NCBI RefSeq assembly: GCF_041008525.1
Contig: NZ_JBFLUG010000022.1
Span: 17,982 to 81,981 of the forward strand
DNA: 64,000 bases
Origin: Parafrankia sp041008525
GTDB taxonomy: Bacteria > Actinomycetota > Actinomycetes > Frankiales > Frankiaceae
Reading direction: 5' to 3'
Of this stretch, positions 7,840-17,133 are shown one piece after another. Both the position numbers and the translations under genes were made by a program. Positions within the stretch are counted from its first letter, which is position 1, and every line of letters begins with the position of its first letter. The notes under the pieces were generated by a model. That model was not told the origin of the DNA. It did not search any database and saw only the letters and a program-made list of their open reading frames with translations.

Positions 7840-9369
7840 ATGATCATCGATCGGGCCCGGGTGGCCGCGGCGCTGCCCGGTTACGACCTCGGACCCGAGC
7901 TCGGCCGCGGCGGGTCTGCCGTGGTCCTCGCCGCGACCGACGATGCCGGCCGCCGGGTCGCGGTCAAGGCGATGGCGCTCGGTGTCGAGGAACGAGCCGT
8001 GTTCGGCGCCACCGGCGCCCCGAGGGCCGTCGCGGCCGCCGGGCCCGACGCCGCGGCCGAGGCCCGGCTGCTCTCCGCGCTCGACCACCCGCACCTTGTG
8101 CAGGTCTCCCACCACCTCGTACACGAGGACCTCGCGCTGATCGTCATGGAGCTGCTCGACGGCGGCAGCCTGCAGAGCCGGGCCGCGGCCGGCGTCTCCG
8201 CCGAGACGGCCTGCGCGATCGGTCTCGCCACCGCCGCGGCGCTCGAGCACGTGCACGCCCGCGGCATCCTCCACCGCGACATCAAGCCGTCCAACATCCT
8301 CTTCACCGCCGACGGGACGCCGAAGCTGACCGACTTCGGCATCGCGCACGCCCAGGGCCCCGGCTCCGGACGCCGCGGGCCCGCTCCCGGGGGAACCCCC
8401 CGGTACATGGCGCCCGAACAGTTCACCCTGGACGAACTGGGGCCTGCGACCGATCTGTACGGGCTCGCCGTGGTGCTGTACGAACTGCTCGCCCGTCGCC
8501 CGCTGTTCCACGTGCGGCCGCCCACAGCCGAGCACTGGGCCCGGCACCACCTCACCGTCACGCCACGGCCGCTCACCGGCGTCCCGGCGCCAGTCGCCCG
8601 GGTCGTCGAGCACGCTCTCGCCAAGGAGCCGGCACGCCGCCCGGCGGATGCGCGCGAGTTCGCGCTCGCCATGGCCCAGGCCATGGCCCGCTCCCGCGGC
8701 CCTGGTTGGCTCGCCCGCTCGGGCGTCTCCGCTGTCCTGGACGAGGCGGTCGCGGCCGCCGCCAGCCCTCATCCCGCGCCGGCCGCGCCAGCACCGGCAC
8801 CGGACCACCCGAACCGCCCGGGCCGCACCGACCACGGGCTGGAACTGGTGCTGGATGACTCCGCGGTCGCCGACACCGACGCCGCTCCGCCAGGCGAGAG
8901 CACACCGCCAGCCGATCCAGCCGATCCAGCCGATCCAGCCGACACGGCACCGCCAGGCGAGGACAAACCGCCAGCCGACGCCCGCCCGCCCGCGGAGGCC
9001 GCTCCGCCGGTTACGAGCGCTCCCGCCGGAGACGCGGCGCCCACCGGTGCCACTCGACCGGCCGGCGCAGGGCCGGCAACGGAGCACGCTGCGCAGGTCA
9101 TGGGGAGCACTGTGCCCGTGGGGACCCCACCGGGACCGGGCACCGAGGCCTCCGAGCGGGAGACGGGCACGCAGACCCGACGGGGCGCGGACAGCCGGGC
9201 GGGTGCCCTCGCCACGGTGCAGATCGCTCCCGGCGACGGGCACGAACCGGCGGGGCCTGACGCAACAATGCGGCCAGGTGCGCGGGCGGTGCGGATCGGC
9301 ATCGCCGTGGTTGGCATCGCCGTGGCAGCGATGCTCGTTCTTGTGATGATCACCTTCCTGGCGACATGA
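7840..9369 (+). CDS. Membrane-anchored Ser/Thr protein kinase (PknB-like)
   Basis: Residues 15-280 form a Hanks-type kinase: glycine loop LGRGGSAVV at 21-29, ATP-binding Lys43, catalytic HRDIKPSN with Asp147, TDFGIA, and an APEQF activation-loop end. A long Pro/Ala-rich linker follows, containing the tandem ADP triplets near 360. A single transmembrane helix at about 485-506 ends the protein. There is almost no extracellular domain, so the signal, if any, does not enter through a PASTA-like sensor. ATG 7840 has no strong ribosome binding site. The stop overlaps the next gene (ATGA at 9366), so the two are translationally coupled. Confidence 0.9.
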   Translation: MIIDRARVAAALPGYDLGPELGRGGSAVVLAATDDAGRRVAVKAMALGVEERAVFGATGAPRAVAAAGPDAAAEARLLSALDHPHLVQVSHHLVHEDLALIVMELLDGGSLQSRAAAGVSAETACAIGLATAAALEHVHARGILHRDIKPSNILFTADGTPKLTDFGIAHAQGPGSGRRGPAPGGTPRYMAPEQFTLDELGPATDLYGLAVVLYELLARRPLFHVRPPTAEHWARHHLTVTPRPLTGVPAPVARVVEHALAKEPARRPADAREFALAMAQAMARSRGPGWLARSGVSAVLDEAVAAAASPHPAPAAPAPAPDHPNRPGRTDHGLELVLDDSAVADTDAAPPGESTPPADPADPADPADTAPPGEDKPPADARPPAEAAPPVTSAPAGDAAPTGATRPAGAGPATEHAAQVMGSTVPVGTPPGPGTEASERETGTQTRRGADSRAGALATVQIAPGDGHEPAGPDATMRPGARAVRIGIAVVGIAVAAMLVLVMITFLAT

Positions 9370-10007
9370 CGGATCCGCCGCCGCGCGGTGACCACCCGGA
9401 GCAGGCTGCCCCGCTGACCCACGGGGAGCGAACCCGGCGAGAGGTGGAGCAGCGGCCCCGCGACCGTCTCGGCCGCCCGCTGCCGCATGGGTCAGTCGGC
9501 GTCCCTCCGTTGCCGGAGCATCTCCCGGACAGCCCGCGGGCGATCCTGGAGACTGCTCAGAACCTCCTCGACGATGGTCTCTACTTCCAGGCTCACGAGG
9601 TGCTGGAGGCGGCCTGGCGAGCGGCGCCGAGCGCGGAGCGTGGCCTCTGGCGTGGTCTCACCCAGATCGTGGTCGGTCTGGTGCATGCCGCACGGGGGAA
9701 CTGCCGCGGTGCGGTCGCGCTGTTGCGACGCGGGCTGACCGAGCTCGAGCCCCACCTGCGAGAACTCTGCGAGGCGACAGCGCGAGGGGCGCATGAGACC
9801 CGTCCCACCCCCCGACCAACCGACCTCGGCGGAGAGACACCGACCGCCAGACAGCCCTCGACCACCGGAGAGGCGCCCAGGAGCGACTGGGGGCAGGACC
9901 TTGATCTGGTTGGCGTGGCCCGGTGGGCCACCGCGCAGCTCGGCCTGCTTGAGCGGGACTGCCGGCCGAGCGCGGATCTCCGGCCACCGCGGCTCCTGAG
10001 ACGCTGA
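9366..10007 (+). CDS. DUF309 family protein
   Basis: A 213-residue protein. The central part (residues about 57-140) carries the DUF309 helical repeat, with the signature YFQAHEVLEAAW at about 78-89 followed by LWRGLTQIVVGLVHAARGN. The family is widespread and lacks a defined function; the His-Glu of the AHEVLE motif is its most conserved feature. The N-terminus is polar and the C-terminal 70 residues are low-complexity. It is coupled by a 4-bp overlap to the kinase gene, which makes it a candidate kinase partner or substrate, but that is only inference from position. Confidence 0.82.
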   Translation: MTDPPPRGDHPEQAAPLTHGERTRREVEQRPRDRLGRPLPHGSVGVPPLPEHLPDSPRAILETAQNLLDDGLYFQAHEVLEAAWRAAPSAERGLWRGLTQIVVGLVHAARGNCRGAVALLRRGLTELEPHLRELCEATARGAHETRPTPRPTDLGGETPTARQPSTTGEAPRSDWGQDLDLVGVARWATAQLGLLERDCRPSADLRPPRLLRR

Positions 10008-10075
10008 CCCGGCAGGCATTCTGCTCGGGGACCTGCACACACCAACCGGCGGGCACAGCCCTCCCGACTGCGCGC

Positions 10076-11095
10076 CTACTCCCGACGGCCCACCGGCTCC
10101 TGCGGCCCGGCAGCCCCGGCCTTCGCAGGGGGCCCAGCCGACGCGGTGGCGAGCTCCGCAACGGGATCGCCGGGGGCGACCGCCTCCAGCAGCGCGAGGA
10201 AGTCCTGCTCGTTCCGGACGGGAATCTCCAGGCGCGCAGCCGCCCTTGCCTTCTCGGTGGCGCCGCCCGGGACATTCGTCACCAGCACGCTCGTCCGGCG
10301 GCTGACGTTTGCGGACACCTGCAGACCGGCCGCGGCAGCACGGTCGACGAGGGCGGCGCGCTCCGTCGTCGTCGGACCGGTGAAGACCACCCGCATGCCC
10401 TGGACCAGGGGCGCCCCAGGGGCCAGCGGGCCGGGGTTGTGGTACCGGCACGGCGGCGGCCGACCCGACGCCGAGTAGCGCGGGGGGTACACGGCGATGC
10501 CCTCGCGCTCGACGCCGCACCGTGTCAGCGGCAGCTCCAGATACTGCTCCCTGGCCCGCTCGAGAATGCGTGGAAGCAGCGCGGCCAGTACCTCGGCGTC
10601 GTCCTCGGCGTCGTGGGCGCGGCGCTGGGCGATCCCCCAGTGGGCCGCCAGTGCCGCCAGCCGCAGGCTTGTCAGCTCCAGACCGAGACGGCTGGCGAGA
10701 GTCAGGGTGCACAGCCGCCACTCGACCGGCAGTGTCCGCCCGATGCGCAGGGCCTCCCCGGCGAGCATCCGCCAGTCGAACGCCGCGTTGTGAGCCACCA
10801 GCACCCGGCCGGCGAGCAGGTCCGCCAGCTCATCGACGACGGCGGCGAACGTGGGGCTGCCAGCCAGGCGCTGCCTGGTGAGGCCGTGGATATGCACCGG
10901 CCCGGGATCGCACCCGGGGTCGAGGAGGGTCGACCAGCGACCCTCGACGGTGCCGTCCGGCGAGGTCAGGACCACGGCTATGGACAGCACCCTGTCCCGC
11001 ACCGGGGAAAGACCGGTGGTCTCGACGTCGACGACCGCGTACGGGTGGGTGAACCTGGCGGCGGAGCCGAGGGGGTCAGCATTCTCAGCACTCAC
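10076..11095 (-). CDS. DEDDh 3'-5' exonuclease (DnaQ-like) with C-terminal BRCT domain
   Basis: Residues about 18-190 are a DnaQ/DNA polymerase III epsilon-type exonuclease: VVDVETTG (metal-binding Asp and Glu), HNAAFDWRML, and HDAEDDAEVLAALL with the His and final Asp of DEDDh. Residues about 235-310 form a BRCT-like domain starting GMRVVFTGPTTT, with SVLVTN and a GATEKARAA helix. This pairing is common in actinobacteria and suggests DNA repair or proofreading. The start is GTG (sequence MSAENADP), and further in-frame starts were not preferred. It converges on the kinase-DUF309 pair and leaves only 68 bases between the stops. Confidence 0.87.
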   Translation of the reverse strand: MSAENADPLGSAARFTHPYAVVDVETTGLSPVRDRVLSIAVVLTSPDGTVEGRWSTLLDPGCDPGPVHIHGLTRQRLAGSPTFAAVVDELADLLAGRVLVAHNAAFDWRMLAGEALRIGRTLPVEWRLCTLTLASRLGLELTSLRLAALAAHWGIAQRRAHDAEDDAEVLAALLPRILERAREQYLELPLTRCGVEREGIAVYPPRYSASGRPPPCRYHNPGPLAPGAPLVQGMRVVFTGPTTTERAALVDRAAAAGLQVSANVSRRTSVLVTNVPGGATEKARAAARLEIPVRNEQDFLALLEAVAPGDPVAELATASAGPPAKAGAAGPQEPVGRRE

Positions 11096-11574
11096 AGCGG
11101 GGAATCATGACGCAGACCACCGACAGGACGTTGCCCCGCGGCCGGGTGCAGTGCGGCGGCTGAGCGATCCTGGTGCGACCGGAGTGACCCGGAGTGACGC
11201 GGAGTGCCGCGCGAGGGAAACAAGCGGACCGCGACAGGCAGTAATGCTATTGTTCTCCCGTTGTTTATGTGCCCGTCGTCACGCGCGTGGAGGGCCCGCT
11301 TCGCGGGTGGTCCCCCGAACTCGCGGGTGGTGGGAGTCAGGGCCTGACAGGTGGTTGGCCCGGTGGTGCCCGTGAGGCCCCACCGGGCGTGCGCCGGTCG
11401 TTGTCGGGGACGGCCAGGCGCGTCCTGCGCCTGTTGGGAAACACCCGGATGCGTCACGGCGGCGTCGTCCGGTCAGGAGTGCGGGCCGAGATGCCGCGGC
11501 CAGGCGACACCCGAGCGGTTTCGGGACCAGGCGAGGGATGGGAGGGCGGGGGCGCACACGAAAAGGTGGAACGA
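11096..11574. other. Intergenic region, no gene supported (479 bp)
   Basis: Divergent promoter region between the exonuclease gene and the HTH regulator. It contains 10-bp direct repeats (11181-11210), GC-rich CGCGGGTGG repeats around 11295-11330, and an AT-richer island at about 11240-11270 (TAATGCTATTG...TTTATG) that may carry a promoter. Frames across it on either strand are low-complexity and lack family features. Confidence 0.5.
11181..11210. repeat. 10-bp tandem direct repeat, three units
   Basis: GGAGTGACCC, GGAGTGACGC and GGAGTGCCGC follow each other without spacers. The 10-bp period places each copy on the same DNA face, which fits an array of protein-binding half-sites, though no regulator can be named. 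Confidence 0.5.
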
Positions 11575-12198
11575 ATGTTCGTCATACAGCCCGACCACCC
11601 GCTTCCTCTGCAGGAATCAGTCTCCGAGTCGACCCACCCCCTGCGCCGGCTTCGCTCGCTGCATGGCTGGTCCTACGAAACCGTGGCACGTATCGTCGCG
11701 GCCCGGGCACGTGAACTCGGTGTCGCCAGTATGGCGGCCCAGCGCCAGAAGATCTGGCGCTGGGAGAACCGTGGGGTAATCCCCGATCGTATTTCGCAGC
11801 TCGCCCTCGCCCGGGAGCTTGGTGTGCCGGACCAGGAGGTGACGGCCCACCCGTGGCCGGCCTGGTTGCCGACGCTCGGCACACCGTCATGCGCCCAGCA
11901 GATCGCGACGCTGCGCGGCATCCTCGAGCAGCTCCGGGAGGTGCTGCTCACCGGTGACAGCATGACGGCGGCGGTGCTGGTCGAGGAGGGTCTCACCGTC
12001 CCGGTCGACGATCTGGTGTTGGACACGACCCTGATCCGCAGCTCGGCCGTGCGCGTCGCAATGGCCCGCGCGGGCCGCCACGGCGGGCCGGCCCGCACTG
12101 GTACGGGCCACCTCACGGTCGCGGGTCGGCGGGAGGCCGAGGCCCCCCGGCGCGACCTCGGTGAGCGGGCGCCGCACGGGCGGGCCGTGCGGAGATGA
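11575..12198 (+). CDS. Helix-turn-helix DNA-binding protein
   Basis: A 207-residue putative regulator. Residues about 20-95 contain a helical DNA-binding-like region: PLRRLRSLHGWSYETVARIV, then AQRQKIWRWENRGVIPD and LALARELGVPDQEV, which resembles XRE/Cro-type HTH domains with a WxWEN recognition turn. Residues 100-160 are helical and the last 45 are Arg/Gly-rich and probably disordered. ATG 11575 was chosen over the long upstream extension because AAGGTGGA lies just upstream and similarity to HTH proteins starts there. Such proteins are frequent and lineage-specific in Streptomyces and Frankia relatives. Target unknown. Confidence 0.65.
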   Translation: MFVIQPDHPLPLQESVSESTHPLRRLRSLHGWSYETVARIVAARARELGVASMAAQRQKIWRWENRGVIPDRISQLALARELGVPDQEVTAHPWPAWLPTLGTPSCAQQIATLRGILEQLREVLLTGDSMTAAVLVEEGLTVPVDDLVLDTTLIRSSAVRVAMARAGRHGGPARTGTGHLTVAGRREAEAPRRDLGERAPHGRAVRR

Positions 12199-12211
12199 CC
12201 GCTGCCCGCCC

Positions 12212-14149
12212 TCAGCGGGTAGCCACCGCGATCAGCGCGACCAGCATGACCGCGAGGCACACGATCATGATCCATAGCGGGGTGCCGGGTCCCATGGTCA
12301 TCCACCCGATCGGGAGGTGCACCTGTCGGGAGCCTCGGTGCGCTCCTCTCCCCCGCCGGGGGGCCTTCCGCCCTGCCGGCGCCACGACGGCCCTGGCCAT
12401 GGGTCGGGCAGGCAGGCCGACGGTCGCCCTCTGGGCTGCCTGCCTCTCGGCTGTCTGGCGCCGGGCGTGGGCCCGCTGGGAATGGGCGCCGCCCGCCCGC
12501 CGATGCCGGGGCCGGGCAGGCCCGCGGTCGTCCGCCACCGCGGTGGGCACCGACGGAGTGGGCACCGACAGGGTGAGGCGGGGCATGACGGACGTCGCCG
12601 AGCCGGTCCCGCCACCCGGGCGGCTTCCCCGGGTGGCGGGACCACCGGGCTCAGCCCGCCCGGCGGACGATCCCGTCCGGACACGCCCGCTCGTCCCACC
12701 GGCCCCGCGCACGCCGAGACCTCGGGTCGGCCGTCCGGAGGCGCTGTGGCGGCTGCCGGCGCCAGCCGATCCGCCGGCGCCGCCCGACCTGCCGCCGGCC
12801 CCGCCCGTCCGGCCGGACCCGCGAGGCGCGCCGCTTCCCCGCGGCGCGCCAGGTGCGCTGGGCTGGCCCGGATCCGTGGTGTCGGCACTGCCGAGGTGCT
12901 GGTCCTCCGTGCGCTGCCGGGGAACCGCGTACCGGGCCGGTTCCCCGGCGGCAGCCCGAGGCATGAAAGCCGACCGGCTCGCCGGAGTCGCCGAGCCGGC
13001 GGCGCCGGAGCGGGTCGCCGCGGCCGGCCGGGTCGCCCGTCCGGGGCTGACCGTCGGTGCGGGCAGCGGGTTGGGCGCAGGCGACTCCGCGGAGTGCACC
13101 GGCCTGCGCCCGGGTGCCGGTTTCGACGGCGCTGCTGGAACCGACGGTGCTGCTGGAACCGGCACCGACGCCGGTACGGGTGTCGGCGCCGGGCTCGGGG
13201 CACGGACGATCGGCAGTCGCGGCCGGTCGTGTGCGTCGAGGTCGAGGATCCGGGGGTCGAGATGCGCGGTGGACAGCCAGCCCTCCGCGATCACCTGGTT
13301 GACCAGTGCCGTGAGATCCGCGTCCTCGGCGTCGCTGCTGACCGCCGCACCGACGTCCGACATCGCGAGGACCTCGCGGAGCACCGCGGGGATGCTCGGG
13401 CGGGCCCGAGCGTTCTTCGTGAGCGTCCGGGCGAGAAGCCCGTAGAGCCGGCCGGGAACCCCGTCGAGGTTCGCCGGGTCGTGCCGGACGCGGAACAGCA
13501 CCGCGTCGGCCGAGCCGCCCCCGAAGGGAGAACGGCCGGTGGCCGCGTAGGCAACCGTGCACCCCCAGGCGAAGACATCCATCGCCGGGTCGCTGAACCG
13601 CCCGCTGACCTGCTCGGGGCTCATGTAGGCGGGGCTTCCGACCGAGCATCCGGCGCCGGTCAGCGAGATGGTGTCGGCAGCCTGCGCGATGCCGAAGTCG
13701 ACGACCCGCGGGCCGTCGCGGGTGAGGAGCACGTTGGAGGGTTTCAGGTCACGGTGCACGACCCCGGCCTCGTGGATCGCGACCAGCGCCTCGGCCAGGC
13801 CCACCGCGAGCGTCCGCAGCGCGTCGCCGGCCAGCGGGCCGTGCTCGCGCACGTACTCGGCCAGGCTGGGACCAGCGAGGTACTCGGTGGCCAGGTAGGG
13901 CGGATCACCGTCCGGGTCCGCCGCCAGAACGCGGGCCGTGCACGCGCCCGCCACCCGGCGGACAACCTCGATCTCGCGCCGGAAACGCGCGCGGAACTCA
14001 GGATGATCGGCGAACTCCGCCCGGATGACCTTCACCGCGGCCGGCGGACCGTCCGGACCGTCCTGGGTCCCGTAGTAGACCGTCCCCATGCCGCCCGTAC
14101 CGATGCGGCGGGTCAGCAGGAACGGCCCCAACTTCCGCGGAATCTCCAT
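12212..14149 (-). CDS. Membrane-anchored Ser/Thr protein kinase
   Basis: Residues 5-270 are a Hanks-type kinase: glycine loop IGTGGMGTVYYG near 15, Lys in AAVKVI near 36, catalytic HRDLKPSN near 138, VDFGIAQ, and SPEQVSG. A very long Pro/Ala/Gly/Arg-rich linker (about 330-610) leads to one transmembrane helix at the extreme C-terminus (LWIMIVCLAVMLVALIAV). As in the 7840 kinase, there is no extracellular sensor. GGGGGAGG about 8 bases upstream of ATG 14149 sets the start; the frame extends further 5' but without similarity. The 220-base gap to the Nudix gene behind it shows no gene. Confidence 0.9.
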   Translation of the reverse strand: MEIPRKLGPFLLTRRIGTGGMGTVYYGTQDGPDGPPAAVKVIRAEFADHPEFRARFRREIEVVRRVAGACTARVLAADPDGDPPYLATEYLAGPSLAEYVREHGPLAGDALRTLAVGLAEALVAIHEAGVVHRDLKPSNVLLTRDGPRVVDFGIAQAADTISLTGAGCSVGSPAYMSPEQVSGRFSDPAMDVFAWGCTVAYAATGRSPFGGGSADAVLFRVRHDPANLDGVPGRLYGLLARTLTKNARARPSIPAVLREVLAMSDVGAAVSSDAEDADLTALVNQVIAEGWLSTAHLDPRILDLDAHDRPRLPIVRAPSPAPTPVPASVPVPAAPSVPAAPSKPAPGRRPVHSAESPAPNPLPAPTVSPGRATRPAAATRSGAAGSATPASRSAFMPRAAAGEPARYAVPRQRTEDQHLGSADTTDPGQPSAPGAPRGSGAPRGSGRTGGAGGRSGGAGGSAGAGSRHSASGRPTRGLGVRGAGGTSGRVRTGSSAGRAEPGGPATRGSRPGGGTGSATSVMPRLTLSVPTPSVPTAVADDRGPARPRHRRAGGAHSQRAHARRQTAERQAAQRATVGLPARPMARAVVAPAGRKAPRRGRGAHRGSRQVHLPIGWMTMGPGTPLWIMIVCLAVMLVALIAVATR

Positions 14150-14369
14150 CCGCCGGCCTCCCCCCGGTCTGACTGGCATGGGGCGCTGCCGTCCGGGGCG
14201 GGACGTCGATGTCCGGCGTCCAGATCTCCACGGCGCCCCGTCCCGAACCGGGACGAGGCCGACGAGCGCCCAGGAGAAGCGTGCCTGGCCCAGGGGGCAT
14301 GAGGGGCTTTCGGCCCGGACCGTGCCGCCGCTTACACCCGTTCGGACCAGCCGGCGCAGCCCGGAGCGC

Positions 14370-15194
14370 TCAGGGCCTCGCGGGGCCGCCGGGCCGGCCG
14401 AGCACCGCGGCGACCCGCTCGGCGAGGCGCCCGTCGAGGTCCGCGACCTCCACCCAACGGGCGCCGGCGACCTCGTCGGCGGCGAGAACAAGGAGGTCGT
14501 GGGCCCCGCCCGGCTGGTGGCTCCGGGTACCGCCCGTGCCGGCGCGCGGCGCCGGCTCCACCCTGCTGGCGGGAACCCCGCCCGGCCCGCCGGCGCCGAG
14601 CGCCACCCGACCCGTCCGCAGCCTGGCCGGGCCGGCTCCCCCGGATGCGGTTGACCGTCCGCCCACCGAAGTGGTGGGGTCCGGCGAGGTGGGGCTCACC
14701 GGGACGGGGCGGCCCTCGGCGGCGCTGCCGGCGGACAGGTCGTCGCTGCGGATCGTGACCACGAAACGGAAGTCGTAGTGCATGTGATCCTGTGGCTCGC
14801 GCCGGTGCGGGTGCGCGCCCACCCAGTGGATGTCGACGTCCACCGGGTAGGGGACGACCGGATCGACGCCACGGCGGCCGATTCCGGTCTCCTCGGCGAG
14901 TTCCCGCAGGGCCGCGCCGAACAGGGAGAGGTCGCGGTCCTCGACATGGCCGCCGGGCTGCAGCCACAGACCGGAAGCCCGGTGATGGATCTGCAGGACG
15001 CGGCCCTCCACGTTGACCGCCACCATCGAGCAGGTGACGTGGCCTGGCAGTGTCCTGCGCCAGGTGAGCCGGGAGGAACCGGCGCCGGCCCTGTCGGCGG
15101 CCCGCAGCAGTGGCGCGAGCCGCCTGTGGTCACCGGGGTGGCGGGCCAGGCAGGAACGCAGTGCCTGCCCGACCGCCTCGTTGGTGATGCTCAT
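14370..15194 (-). CDS. Nudix hydrolase with long internal insertion
   Basis: A 274-residue Nudix-fold enzyme expected to hydrolyse a nucleoside diphosphate linked to another group. The Nudix box runs from GHVEDRD to RELAEETGI at about residues 80-103; the first acidic position is Asp instead of the usual Glu, while the catalytic REXXEEXG core is intact. A region of about 70 Gly/Pro/Arg-rich residues (about 165-240) is inserted before the final strand and helix (DEVAGARWVEVADLD). GGAGG lies 7 bases ahead of ATG 15194. The insertion is low-complexity and could be a disordered loop. Substrate not predictable. Confidence 0.82.
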   Translation of the reverse strand: MSITNEAVGQALRSCLARHPGDHRRLAPLLRAADRAGAGSSRLTWRRTLPGHVTCSMVAVNVEGRVLQIHHRASGLWLQPGGHVEDRDLSLFGAALRELAEETGIGRRGVDPVVPYPVDVDIHWVGAHPHRREPQDHMHYDFRFVVTIRSDDLSAGSAAEGRPVPVSPTSPDPTTSVGGRSTASGGAGPARLRTGRVALGAGGPGGVPASRVEPAPRAGTGGTRSHQPGGAHDLLVLAADEVAGARWVEVADLDGRLAERVAAVLGRPGGPARP

Positions 15195-15901
15195 TGCGCC
15201 GCCTCCGATTCCGTGCCCGCCGCCGGACCCAGCCACCCCGATCATCGCCCAACCCGGGCCATCGCGGGGGAACAGGGCGGTATCACGAGCTTTCGCGCGG
15301 CGCGGAGAACGCTCCTTCGCCACTCACCGGGCGGGCCGCGGAAGTATGTCGAAGAACTCCCGGGCGCTCAGTCCGATTTACGACACCTTTACGCCGTCCG
15401 TGTATTTCCGATACCGCCTGGGCTGCCCGGAGGCGGACCACCGGGCAGGCCGGTGGATTCGACGGGACGTGCCCGCCGCGGCCGGTGGCACGCCCCGGCC
15501 GGTTCGGCATCTCGCCCCGCGCCCGCGGTCGCACCGCCCGCAGATCCGCCCGACGCGGCACGGGCACCAGGAGAACACTCCGCTATGGCGGTGAACCGGC
15601 CGTCCGCCATGGCGGTGAACCGGCCGCGGAGATCTGGCCGGATCACCTGACGCAGCCCCCGGGGCGCGATCCGCACCGGGATGGTGACAGGACGGCGTGA
15701 CGCGAACGCGTACGGTACGGACGTCGTCGTGTCCGAGATGACCGTTAAGATCAGCCCTCGGGCCGATTTTCGCCGGGCTCCGGGACGTCGTACAGTGCTC
15801 CGTACCAATGACACGGTCTAAGTAGAGTGCTCGGGAGTCACCCGCTCGGCCACCGGTCAGCGCCACGGCCCGCGATTCCCGGCCCTGACGTAAGGGTAGC
15901 T
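15195..15901. other. Intergenic region, no gene supported (707 bp)
   Basis: The longest gene-free stretch in the window, between the divergent Nudix and MerR genes. Frames here are low-complexity and unsupported on both strands. It holds a 24-bp-period direct repeat (15585-15626), GTACGGTACGGAC at about 15713-15725 and GTACAGTGCTCCGTAC near 15792, which could be regulator sites. An AT-richer patch lies near 15805-15830. Confidence 0.5.
15585..15626. repeat. 18-bp direct repeat, 24-bp period
   Basis: ATGGCGGTGAACCGGCCG occurs at 15585-15602 and again at 15609-15626. It lies about 280 bases before the first MerR gene. It could be a duplicated regulator site, but nothing more can be said from sequence. 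Confidence 0.55.
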
Positions 15902-16378
15902 TTGTCGACGATGCGCAGGGACGAATCCGTTCCCAGTCTGGTCCGACGCAACACTCTCCAGATCGGAGAGGTTGCCGAGCGGGTGGGATTGTCGCTGCGT
16001 ACGGTGCGCTACTACGAGGAGGCCGGGCTTCTCGTTCCGACCGGCCGGACCCCGGGCGGATTCCGTCTGTATGACGACGACGCCGTCAGCCGCCTGCTCC
16101 TCATCCGGAAAATGAAGCCGCTGGGTTTCACCCTCGACGAGATGCGCTCGCTGCTGGCCGTTCGTGATGAGCTCATCGACCCGCAGCTGGCATCCGAGCG
16201 GCGGGCCGAGCTGCGGGAGCGGCTCCGTACCTGGGTCGTTCTGGCCGAGCAGAAACTTGCCACCCTGCGCGAGCAGGCCGGTGTCGCGGAGGATTTCGTC
16301 GTCGGTCTGCACGATGATGTCGAGAGATCACAGACAACGGTCCAGGGCGAGAGCCACGACGAGCTGCCGGAGCACTGA
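15902..16378 (+). CDS. MerR family transcriptional regulator (copy 1)
   Basis: A 158-residue MerR-type activator/repressor. Residues about 18-85 form the winged HTH with the family signature IGEVAERVGLSLRTVRYYEEAGLL and GGFRLYDDDAVSRLLLI, then KPLGFTLDEMRSLL. Residues 100-140 form the dimerisation coiled coil. No conserved Cys cluster follows, so it is not a thiol-metal sensor of the MerR/SoxR kind; the ligand is unknown. I take TTG 15902 (LSTMRRDE) as the start because AAGGGT precedes it and the same arrangement is conserved before the paralogue at 16584. ATG 15911 is the alternative. Confidence 0.85.
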   Translation: MSTMRRDESVPSLVRRNTLQIGEVAERVGLSLRTVRYYEEAGLLVPTGRTPGGFRLYDDDAVSRLLLIRKMKPLGFTLDEMRSLLAVRDELIDPQLASERRAELRERLRTWVVLAEQKLATLREQAGVAEDFVVGLHDDVERSQTTVQGESHDELPEH

Positions 16379-16583
16379 CGAGCCACCGGAGCACCAGGGC
16401 GGCCCTGCCGATGGGACCGTGCCCGGACGGGCAATATGCCCGGCGCCGGGTCGTCGGGGCACGGCGGGCCCGCAATATGCTGGGACGGGTCCCGCCGGCG
16501 GCAGCGCGCCATCCGGATCCGGTACCGCCAGCGGTCGCGCCCACCCACCGTCATCTGCCCGCGATACCGACATAAGGGTCGAA

Positions 16584-17042
16584 TTGTCCACGACAGGGAA
16601 CATCACCCCCTCCGCAGCCCACCGCGGCGTCTACGAGATCGGCGAGGTCGCCACCCTGGTCGGGCTGTCCCTGCGGACGGTCCGTTTCTATGAGGAGGCC
16701 GGTCTGCTCGTGGCCGTCGGGCAGGCCGCTGGCGGCTATCCGCTCTACGACGACGACGCACTCGAGCGCTTCCTGCTCATCAAGAAGATGAAGCCGCTGG
16801 GATTCACGCTCGACGAGATGCGGGCGCTGGTCGGTCTCCGCGAGGAGATCGACCGGGATGGTCTCCCCCACGAGCGCCGGGAGGAACTGCGTGAGCGGCT
16901 CGCCACCTGGGTCAGTCTCGCCGAGGAGAAGCTGGCCTCTCTGCAGGAGCAGGTCCGCGTCGCGGAGGCGTTCATGGTGATGCTGCACGACGACACCGCG
17001 CGGACCCGGCTGCGTTTCGACGGCGACCCGGGCATCTTCTGA
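16584..17042 (+). CDS. MerR family transcriptional regulator (copy 2)
   Basis: A 152-residue paralogue of the regulator 200 bases upstream: IGEVATLVGLSLRTVRFYEEAGLL, GGYPLYDDDALERFLLIKKM, KPLGFTLDEMRALV, then a matching coiled coil. Differences cluster in the wing and the C-terminal tail, as expected if the two recognise different ligands or promoters. The start TTG-Ser-Thr is preceded by ATAAGGGTCGAA, nearly the same as before copy 1. A run of strong inverted repeats lies 90-165 bases downstream of its stop. Confidence 0.85.
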   Translation: MSTTGNITPSAAHRGVYEIGEVATLVGLSLRTVRFYEEAGLLVAVGQAAGGYPLYDDDALERFLLIKKMKPLGFTLDEMRALVGLREEIDRDGLPHERREELRERLATWVSLAEEKLASLQEQVRVAEAFMVMLHDDTARTRLRFDGDPGIF

Positions 17043-17133
17043 TCTGACGGGCCCGCCCTGGCCCGCCTCCCGCCTGGCCCACCTCCCTGCGCCGCACCCG
17101 CGCCAGGCCGGGCGGCACAGGTGCCAGGTGCCG

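Noticed and set aside
15389..15814. 141-residue minus-strand frame in the Nudix-MerR gap
   Set aside because: Arg/Gly/Pro-rich with no hydrophobic core, no family feature and no good start.
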